The translations under genes were made by a program, and so were the position numbers. Positions 1 to 7,400 of a stretch of DNA of 64,000 nucleotides are shown piece by piece; positions within the stretch are counted from its first letter, which is position 1, and each line of letters starts with the position of its first letter. The notes beneath the pieces were generated by a model that was given only the letters and a program-made list of their open reading frames with translations, ran no database searches and had not been told where the DNA came from. This DNA is from Deltaproteobacteria bacterium. GTDB lineage: Bacteria; Myxococcota_A; UBA796; GCA-2862545. The DNA is taken from positions 1 through 64,000 of the forward strand of contig REDI01000045.1 of the NCBI GenBank assembly GCA_007693595.1. Reading direction: 5' to 3'.

Positions 1-13
1 CAATCTCTATAGA

Positions 14-41
14 CCCCCGAACCGCTCGGTTCGGGGGTTTT
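14..41 (+). terminator. Intrinsic terminator of an upstream gene
   Basis: A perfect 10-bp inverted repeat (CCCCCGAACC, loop GCTC, GGTTCGGGGG) is followed directly by TTTT. This is a textbook rho-independent terminator reading rightward, so it probably ends a gene lying before the window. Confidence 0.85.
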
Positions 42-78
42 CGCTTATGCCTCGGTGGATTCGAAGGTGCGACCGTAC

Positions 79-166
79 TTCGCCTTCCCCGCAGGTCCGT
101 AGAGAAGGCCCAATCACAGCTTGTCTGCTCGAAGTTCGGCCTTCCCGGAGGAGTGTAGGGGAGGCC
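79..166. repeat. Two tandem hairpin-forming repeats
   Basis: Two 32-base units, 79-110 and 135-166, both run from TTCG to GGCC and agree at about 23 of 32 positions. Each can fold on itself: GCCTTC with GAAGGC in the first unit, GGCCTTCCC with GGGGAGGCC in the second. They lie in a gene-free stretch just after a terminator. They could be a small dispersed palindromic repeat family or a remnant RNA; nothing shows which. Confidence 0.4.
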
Positions 167-341
167 GTCCTCGACCTCTGAACCGCAACGAAGTCGAGCC
201 GCTTCGGCGCCTCCAAGTGGGGCAGCCGCATGACGCGGGCCGCTCCAGCCTGGCACGACGCATCAGGGCGCATGGCCTGCGCCCATGGCGTCTGAGCTGG
301 GACCCTGGGGTTCGCACGGTCGCGCTGCGGCGGAGCCTGTC
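167..341. other. Gene-free stretch, nothing recognised
   Basis: Between the hairpin repeats and the first convincing gene there is no reading frame with a ribosome site and no tRNA cloverleaf that I can fold. The long minus-strand open frame across it (7-738) is arginine-rich and looks like chance in GC-rich DNA. Confidence 0.4.
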
Positions 342-845
342 TCAGGAGGGGGGGAGATCGTCGCTGTCGCTGTCGGGCAGGGGGGGCGCCGGAAGCACGG
401 TGTCGAGCAGCAGCGTCACGGCCGTGAGCCCGTCGTCGGGGAACGCGGTACTCGGGACTTCGATGACCACGTGGTCGTCGTGCCACTGAACCTTGCCGCC
501 ACTCGCGACGATCTGGGCGATCAGGCTCGCGCGCCCCGAACGCTCGAAGAAAGCTCGGCTGCTGTCGGCGTTCGACATCGAGATCACCGCTTTTGCGTCG
601 AGGGCTGGGATCCCTAGCGGACGCCCACGCCCGAATAGCTGGAGCAGCAGGTGATACCAGCGGCGGGGGACCGCGTCGAAGTGAACCTCGCTTCCTGAGG
701 GCAGATACACGTCGTGGACAAAGTAGACTGTCTTCCACAGTCTGATCGGGATCCCATTGATGAGCACCGAGCGCTCAACAATGCGTTCGTCCGAGGAGTA
801 AGCGACGTTGCGTTCAGCGAACTTCACCATGGCTTCTGTCGTCAT
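342..845 (-). CDS. Hypothetical cytoplasmic protein
   Basis: I do not recognise this 167-aa protein. It has no signal peptide or membrane segment, and it ends in an Asp/Ser/Pro-rich tail (PLPDSDSDDLPPS). The start at 845 (MTTEAMVKF) is chosen because AAGGAG sits about ten bases upstream of it; an ATG nine bases earlier would overlap that ribosome site. The middle contains hydrophobic and aromatic strands (WKTVYFVHDVYLPSG, WYHLLLQLFG) suggesting a small globular domain. It stands alone, with gene-poor DNA on both sides. Confidence 0.6.
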   Translation of the reverse strand: MTTEAMVKFAERNVAYSSDERIVERSVLINGIPIRLWKTVYFVHDVYLPSGSEVHFDAVPRRWYHLLLQLFGRGRPLGIPALDAKAVISMSNADSSRAFFERSGRASLIAQIVASGGKVQWHDDHVVIEVPSTAFPDDGLTAVTLLLDTVLPAPPLPDSDSDDLPPS

Positions 846-1145
846 AGGGAGCATCTCCTTGGCTTTCTGGGAGTCAGAATCAAAGTTGGACCTGGTACCC
901 TGTCGGCTATCCCGAGTCTCTTGAGGTCCCCTGCGTCGAGGTGGACGAGTGGGCGCGGCTTAAGGCTGAGGATGGGGTGGGGTTGTGGAACTTGGTGGCG
1001 TTAAGAATACCTCAGAGCGCTTCGCTGGGGTGGGCTTGGTCCGCGAGCCACCCGTCGTCGCCTACGACGACGAGATCCCAGGCTGTTCGGTGTGCTCACC
1101 ACGACCCGAGCGGTTAAGAATCGCTATAGATCAGGAGGGACCCAC
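846..1145. other. Divergent intergenic region
   Basis: This 300-base gap separates two divergent genes and must hold both promoters. The only structure I see is a nine-base direct repeat, GTTAAGAAT, at 1000-1008 and 1113-1121. The Shine-Dalgarno AGGAGGGA of the rightward gene is at 1133-1140. Confidence 0.4.
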
Positions 1146-3326
1146 ATGGTGCGCATCCTCGTTCCGCCGCTCCTCCTCGCCTCGTGCGCCGGCCCTTCCT
1201 TCGACGACGTCGAGGGCGTGCAGATCATCGAGGGCTGCGTCGTCCTGCCCGATGGGGCGCGCGCCGCGAGGGTCCTCAACAGCCTCGACGAGGTGGCCGT
1301 GCGCGACGGCTGCTTCGCCCTGCACGCCTCCTCCGACGCGGCGCAGCTCGCTATCGCGGTGGATCGCCGTGGCGACCCGCTGCTCATGGGCTGGATCTCC
1401 CAGGACCGTCCCGATCTCGATCCGCGGACCACGGCGGAGTCTCTCTCTTGGTTCGCTCTCGGCGGTCCGGGCGTGGGCCACCAGGCGTCGGGCCGGCTGC
1501 ACGATCTGATCGCTCAGGCGCCCGAGCTCGACGAGGTCGCGAGGGTCGTTGAGGCCGAGCTCGTGGCGGACGCGCGTGCCTTTTCATCGCCCAACGCCCC
1601 CGTCGCTCAGGCCCTCGCGCAGGCCGCACATACGCTCTCGCGCTGGGAGCCCGAAGCGGTCGAGACCGAGTCCGAGCCGCCGCCTCCAGGGGTGCTGATC
1701 CACCCGGCCGACGAGCGCAGCGGGATCAGGCTGCAGACCGGAAGCTCCGGCAGCAGCGTGTACGCCACCAATGGCCTCAGACGCCGAGGTCATGCCTATG
1801 TGGAGCGGGTCTCGACCTTCGACGATCAGGGGATCGAGACCCCATCACCCGCCGAGATCACCGACTTTGAGGTCCCTTCGGTGCAGGCCCTCCAGGGTTG
1901 GGTCAGCGGCATCAACCAGATCGTCACCGCCCACTATGCCGGTGGGTTGTCGACCTCCCAAGACCTAGCCTACTTTCCCCGCTCGACGGATCCGGTCGAC
2001 CTGCCAAACGTCGAGGGTGCTGAAAAGACACGATACCAGGTGGCGATTGTGGGGCCGGGTCTGCAACGTGGAGACCTCGACGATCTCACGGCTGCTCAGC
2101 GTGAGCAGCAGGTCTGGGTCTCGATCTCGTTCTTGGTCCAGGACTTCGTGCTGCCTGTTCTCGTCAACATGGTTCTATCTAAGGCTGGAACCGAGCACTT
2201 CTTTGGCTACGCCCTCTCCGACGTCCTCCTCCGAGACATCACCAGCCTGCTCCTGCAGCACGCCCCGCGCGCCGCGGATCTGGCTGCCGAAGGGGATCCC
2301 AGGGGCGCGCTCCACGTCATGCTCGACGCGGTCCTCGACAGCCGCTTCCTCCGCGAAGCGATCCTCGAGCTCGTCAAGGAGGCCTTCTACGACTTTCGAA
2401 CGCCGAACGGCACCGCGGGCTTTTACCGCGCCTCGTCGGTCGCCTCGACCTTCCTTCGGGTGACCGATGCGGTCGACATCGTGCTTACCGGCGGTGATGC
2501 GCTCTTCCTCGTGGAGTCTATCGTCAACTCGCGCCGCGCGGACGTGTGGACGGTCGATGTCACGGACGCACGAGTCAACTTGGAGCCTCGCGAGCACGAG
2601 ATCTTCCTGCACGAGCGGCACCGGCTCGAGGTCTACGTCCCTGGCGCCGACGACGACGCGGTCTTCGAGTACCGCTTCTCGACGCCCGGCGCCCGCGGCA
2701 CGCTTCAGAGCCACACCTTGGTCGAGGGCACCGAGGTCACATCCAGCGAGCCTTGGGTCACGTTTTTGGCGGGGGATCGGGCGGGCACCGAGTCGGTCTC
2801 GGTCGAGGTCTACGAGGTGCGGCTCTCGGAGCGGATCGCTGTAGGTCAGGCGACCGCGAGCGTTCAGATCACCGATCGGTGCGAGGATATCGACGTCTGG
2901 GTCGCCCGAAAAGAGGAGTATTGGTATCACTATCGCTGCTTCACCGACGAGGAGCAGTGCAGCCGATACTCGCTCGTTTATCGCTTCCCCAGGGTCGAGG
3001 ACGTCTGGGTCTACTACGCCCATGTCGACACGGGCTCGCTCAGCGCCTACCCTTTCGCGGATCACACCTACACCCTCACCCGGTTCGCGACTGTGGGCAC
3101 CCCGCGCTCGAACTGGCACGACGTCGAGACGCTCGAAGGGAACCTGCCTCGTTTGGCGGCGGCGATCAGCGATCTCCGGGAGGGCGAGCTGCTCTACGTG
3201 CCCTTCACGCATCAGGAGCTCTTCACCCATCGACCCGATGACATGGAGAGGTTTCTCCGCGTCTCGCAGACCTATAGCGACAGCTTCGCAGAGCTCACCG
3301 TCGAGATCGAACCCTACTGCCCGTAG
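1146..3326 (+). CDS. Large lipoprotein of unknown function
   Basis: The protein of 726 aa begins with a short lipoprotein signal (MVRILVPPLLLASC, lipid Cys at residue 14), so it should be anchored in the cell envelope. The start follows AGGAGGGA by five bases; an in-frame GTG further upstream at 1092 lacks both features. I recognise no named family. The C-terminal part is rich in Tyr, Trp and Cys (for example EEYWYHYRCFTDEEQC) and the segment before it looks beta-rich, like an extracellular domain. The gene is monocistronic and convergent with the next operon. Confidence 0.75.
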   Translation: MVRILVPPLLLASCAGPSFDDVEGVQIIEGCVVLPDGARAARVLNSLDEVAVRDGCFALHASSDAAQLAIAVDRRGDPLLMGWISQDRPDLDPRTTAESLSWFALGGPGVGHQASGRLHDLIAQAPELDEVARVVEAELVADARAFSSPNAPVAQALAQAAHTLSRWEPEAVETESEPPPPGVLIHPADERSGIRLQTGSSGSSVYATNGLRRRGHAYVERVSTFDDQGIETPSPAEITDFEVPSVQALQGWVSGINQIVTAHYAGGLSTSQDLAYFPRSTDPVDLPNVEGAEKTRYQVAIVGPGLQRGDLDDLTAAQREQQVWVSISFLVQDFVLPVLVNMVLSKAGTEHFFGYALSDVLLRDITSLLLQHAPRAADLAAEGDPRGALHVMLDAVLDSRFLREAILELVKEAFYDFRTPNGTAGFYRASSVASTFLRVTDAVDIVLTGGDALFLVESIVNSRRADVWTVDVTDARVNLEPREHEIFLHERHRLEVYVPGADDDAVFEYRFSTPGARGTLQSHTLVEGTEVTSSEPWVTFLAGDRAGTESVSVEVYEVRLSERIAVGQATASVQITDRCEDIDVWVARKEEYWYHYRCFTDEEQCSRYSLVYRFPRVEDVWVYYAHVDTGSLSAYPFADHTYTLTRFATVGTPRSNWHDVETLEGNLPRLAAAISDLREGELLYVPFTHQELFTHRPDDMERFLRVSQTYSDSFAELTVEIEPYCP

Positions 3327-3384
3327 CGCCGAGCCCGCGGCCCCTTCTCGGAGCGCGCTCGGATCGGAGCGTTGGCGAGCCCGC

Positions 3385-3519
3385 TCAGCGCAAGGCGGCG
3401 AGCGCCCGGGCGGCGATCCCTCGGACGACCGTGTCGCTGTCGCTGGAGGCGGCCTGTTGGAGGGCCTCGCGCGCGCCCATGCGAACAGCGCTGACAGCGC
3501 GAGGGGCCTGCCACCCCAT
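3385..3519 (-). CDS. 44-aa HEAT-repeat microprotein
   Basis: The start ATG at 3519 follows AAGGAGG by five bases, and that ribosome site overlaps the stop codon of the lipocalin gene just upstream, so the two are probably translated together. The residues fit one HEAT-like helical hairpin: an Ala/Leu helix (REALQQAASSDSDT) followed by VVRGIAARALAALR, with the typical Asp-Val-Arg spacing. No signal or membrane segment is seen. It may be a single-repeat adaptor or the eroded end of a longer HEAT protein. The strong ribosome site argues that it is made. Confidence 0.55.
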   Translation of the reverse strand: MGWQAPRAVSAVRMGAREALQQAASSDSDTVVRGIAARALAALR

Positions 3520-3529
3520 GAGGCCCTCC

Positions 3530-4342
3530 TTACTTTGCCCCTTGACTCGCCTTGGGGCTGGACGAAGCCTTCGCGGTGTCTCTCGCGCCGGCACCTTCGC
3601 TCGCCTTCCCCGGCTCGACCGCCTTGTCCGAGGACTTTTCCTTGGCCTTCGCCTCGGACTTTGCCGGGGCCTTCTTCGGGGCTTTACCCTCGAGCGGGGT
3701 GCCGTTCTTGCTCGCCCCCTCATCGGGGCTCGTCTTGGGCTCGGCTCCCTCGGACTCAGGGGAGGCGACCTTGCGGGGGGCCTCGGCTGGCTTGGACAGG
3801 CGGACGCGGGTCCCGCTCACCTGGCGGAGCTTGTTGGTGGCGAAGTCTTGGCGGGCGAGCTCGTCGGTGAAGTGGCGCCACAGGCTGCGGTCGAGGGAGC
3901 GGGTGCGGCTGAGGATGACCGCGACGCTGCGGTCGGGGCTTCCGAGGAGGCAGGCGCTATAGTCGGGGGCGAGCGCGAGCACTTGCAGGGTGCGGCCTAG
4001 CGGTCCGCCGTCGAGCTTCCAGACGCCGCCGCCGTCGGTGGCCAGGGCGACGACGCGCTTGCGCACCTCGCCGCTGCTGCTGTGCTTGGCCACATCGATG
4101 TCGAGCAGGCCAAGTCCCTGGTGGGAGAGGACGATCTCGCCTGGGCCGAGGCGTCGATCGACCTTGGGCGATCCGGCGATGGGGTACCAGGAGCCCGCGA
4201 GCCGATCGAGGTCGACCCGAGGCACCGCGGTGAGGGGGCGCTGCAGCCACTTGAGGAAGGCCCAAACGGCCACGGTGACACCGATGAGGGTGGTGACGAC
4301 GGCGGCGACGGCGATCCAGGTGCGGGCTGAGCTGCGGGACAT
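3530..4342 (-). CDS. Membrane-anchored lipocalin (Blc-like) with Lys/Ala-rich tail
   Basis: After an uncleaved-looking N-terminal hydrophobic segment (about residues 8-30), residues 35-165 match bacterial lipocalin Blc. The first-strand signature reads DLDRLAGSWYPIA, and a late SRTRSLDRSLW...QDFATNKLRQV segment matches the family's C-terminal motif. Lipocalins bind hydrophobic ligands such as lysophospholipids. The last 90 or so residues form a low-complexity Ala/Lys/Glu/Pro/Ser tail, unusual for Blc. The start at 4342 has GGAGGT five bases upstream. A transmembrane anchor replaces the usual lipoprotein signal. The HEAT microprotein gene follows immediately. Confidence 0.75.
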   Translation of the reverse strand: MSRSSARTWIAVAAVVTTLIGVTVAVWAFLKWLQRPLTAVPRVDLDRLAGSWYPIAGSPKVDRRLGPGEIVLSHQGLGLLDIDVAKHSSSGEVRKRVVALATDGGGVWKLDGGPLGRTLQVLALAPDYSACLLGSPDRSVAVILSRTRSLDRSLWRHFTDELARQDFATNKLRQVSGTRVRLSKPAEAPRKVASPESEGAEPKTSPDEGASKNGTPLEGKAPKKAPAKSEAKAKEKSSDKAVEPGKASEGAGARDTAKASSSPKASQGAK

Positions 4343-4457
4343 GCGACCTCCAAGGCTTCGTGTTGATTCCCCTAGTCGATGAGAGGGGGGGTGCGCCACA
4401 TCTTGACAACTCCGAGCACTGGGGACGTGCTGGGGCAGAGGAGGCCTCGACCCGAGG

Positions 4458-7400
4458 TCAAGGATCGCTCCCTTCGCGCCGGGCGAGGCGCTTGATGCTG
4501 GGCTTGGCCGCCTCGACCAGGGCGGCGAAGGCCTGCTCGTCGATCACGGGGATCCCTCGCTCCGTCGCGTCTTCGAGGATCGTACCCGGACGCGCGCCGG
4601 ACACCACGAAGGCCGTCCTCCGACTGACCGCCTTCGCGGGCCGACCCCCCAGCGCCACCACGAGCGACGTGACCTCGTCTCGGTTCCACCGCTGGAGCGC
4701 GCCGGTAAAGACGATGGTGGAGCCTGGGATCGACAGGGCGCTGGGATCGTCGCTGGGCTCCGTGGGGGCCTCCACCGCCTTGGGGTCGGGCGGCTCCCCC
4801 GGATCAGGCAGGGCGAAGGCCTCGGGCTCCTCGAGGGCCCACAAGATCCTGGCGAGGACCGCGTCGGGATCCTCGAGCCAGGCTCGCGCGAGCACCGGCA
4901 CGACGGTCCACCCAAAGGCGCGTAGGACGGCGGGGCGCTGGTGCCAGGCCTCGAGGGGTTGGTGGTCGTCGCCCAGGCGCGGGGCGTCGACGAGCACCGC
5001 GACCCGGAGCGCGTCTTCGTCGTCTCGGCCGACCGCGACGTCTACCCGAAAGCCCGAGCTTCCGAGGTCCCGCACCACCACCAGGCCTTCGTCTTCGAGG
5101 GCGTCGACCAAAGAATCTAGGATAATCCACGAGGGGACCTCCTTCGCGGGATCCCGTCCGCCTCGTCGGAGGGTGTGCAGCACGGTGGCCGCGGTGCGCG
5201 CGTCGCCCCGCGAGCAGGCCTCGGCGTAGTGCAAGTAGCGCCTCAGGCAGAGCGCGCCGTCGTTGTATTGGTTGGTGATCGCGGTGTGCTCGATGCTCGC
5301 CACCACCGCCATGTGCTCGCGGGCTCGCGAGAACACGACGTTCAGGCGCTTCTCACCGCCCCCCTTGTTGATCGGCCCGAAGTTCATACGCATCTTGCCG
5401 TTGGGGTCGGGGCCGTAGCACACCGACAGCACGATCACGTCGCGCTCGTCGCCCTGAACATTCTCGAGGTTCTTGACGAAGAGCCCGACCTGCTGCCCGT
5501 CTTCCTCGCGCTCCAGCTCAGCGTCCAAGGCGCGCTGAAAGGCGGGGTCTTCGCCCCCGAGGGCAGCGAGCGCGGACTCGATCGTGCTCTGCTGGGCCTC
5601 GGAGAAGGCGACGATCCCGATCGTGGGGCGCTCCGGGGCCGCGAGAAGACCTCGGACCAGCCGCGCGATGTAGTCCGCCTCACCGGGGTTGCTCCGCTTG
5701 ACGTAGGGCGAGCGCTCCATGCGGTGATAGGTCAGCGGCCGATCGAGGACGGCCGTGGCGTACTCGTCGCCTTCGTTGGGCTCGTTCACCACGATCGGCT
5801 CCCGCTCCACCCCGCGCAGGCGGTCGGGCACGGTCAGGAGCTCCCCGTGGTAGAAGGCCTGGTTCGAGAACTGGATCAGCGCCTCGTGCCGGCTGCGGTA
5901 GTGCCAGCCGAGCATGGTGGTCGGCAGGCACCGGGCGGCGTGCGAGAGGAAGCTCTCGGCCTCGAGATCGTAGTGGATATCGCCAGGCTCGTCTTCACTC
6001 GCGCCATCCCCACCTCCGCTCGCGAAGAAGTTGGTTGGAGGAAGCTGCATCTGGTCGCCGACGACGATCATCTGGGGCGCCCGGTAGACGGCGGGCACCG
6101 CCTCTTCGAGGGGGATCTGGCTGGCTTCGTCAAAGATCACGACATCGAACCGCTGCTCGTCGAGGGGGATGGCGTCGCTGATCGACAGCGGGCTCATGAG
6201 CCAGATCGGCTTGAGATCGTAGACGACGGTTCCACTGTCGCCCTCGCTGAGGTCGCGGATCGAGCGGTGGCGCATGACCTTCTCGAACTCGCGCTCGAGC
6301 ACCCGTCGGCCCGCGTTGTAGACTCGCTTGATCGCCTTCTCGGGCTCGGTCAGCTCCCCGTGGGGCAGGGTGCTTAGGTGGAGACGCTCGCGGAAGCGTG
6401 CTCGGACGCGCTCGCGCACCACGCGAGCGTTGAGGGCGAGCAGGGCATGTTGGGCGTGATGGAGCTCGATGGCGCGACCGCGGAGCTGGCCCGCGTCGAA
6501 GGTGCCGAGCTCGCGGTCCTCGGCGAAGCTGAGATCCAGGGTGCGCTGGAGCACGGCGGCGTCGAAGTCGACGGGACGTAGGGGGAGCGCGCGCACCGCG
6601 TCGCGGACCGCGGGTGGGGTGGTGGCGAGTCGGCGGAGCGCCCCTTGCAGAGTGGGGAGGTGGTCGATCGAGGCCTCGACCTCGGAGAGCAGGGTCTCGA
6701 GGCGTTCCAGCCCCAGGCCCTCGGAGCGGTCGAAGAGCGCGGCGGTGGCCGTGTTGAGCGCCTCCACCGAGGCTTCGGCCCTCAGGATGGTGGTCGCGTC
6801 GTGAGGGGAAGCTCGCCAGCGGTGGACGAGCTCTCGCTGGAGCGCGGTGCGGCCCCGGTCCCGCCGCAGCCGCTCGACCATGGCTAGGAGCTCGGGCGGC
6901 GTTCGCTCGACGCCGAGCAGATCCCGTGTCTGCTGCGCGATGGACTCCAGCTCGTCCTGGCGCGCATACTCGAGCTCCAGGGCCTCGAGCACGCCCGTCC
7001 AGGTCGGCTTGACCGCGTGCTGATCGAATGCGTAGCGGGATCGAAGCACCCCGCGTAGCTGCCACCACGCCGGCGCCAACCAGCGGAACAAGAAGAAGAG
7101 CCCATCGAGCCAGCGGGCTTGGGACAGCGCGGTGCCTACGTCTGCGCGGGGAAGCTTCTGGGTCCAGGGGGCGGTCGCGGTCTGGGCTTGCGCCAGGGCG
7201 GCCTGGGCGCGTTCATGGGCCTGTACCAGCTCGAGGAGCCTCAGGGAGCGGGCGCTCTCGGGGTCGAGGAGGGCCAAGTTGTCGGGGAGCAGCGGCCGAA
7301 GCGTGCGCGCGAGGGCCAGGGCGTCGGCCAGGTCGGCGCGGGTCGCTCCTTCGCGCACCTTCTCGCCTGCTGTGTGAACTTGGATGAGCAGCCCGCGCAC

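Noticed and set aside
7-738. Long minus-strand open frame across the left end
   Set aside because: It is Arg/Pro/Ser-rich, overlaps the better-supported gene at 342-845 in another frame and crosses the terminator; it looks like GC-driven chance.
1125-1130. TATAGA as a -10 element of the lipoprotein gene
   Set aside because: Transcription would then start inside the ribosome site at 1133-1140, and no -35 lies at the right distance.
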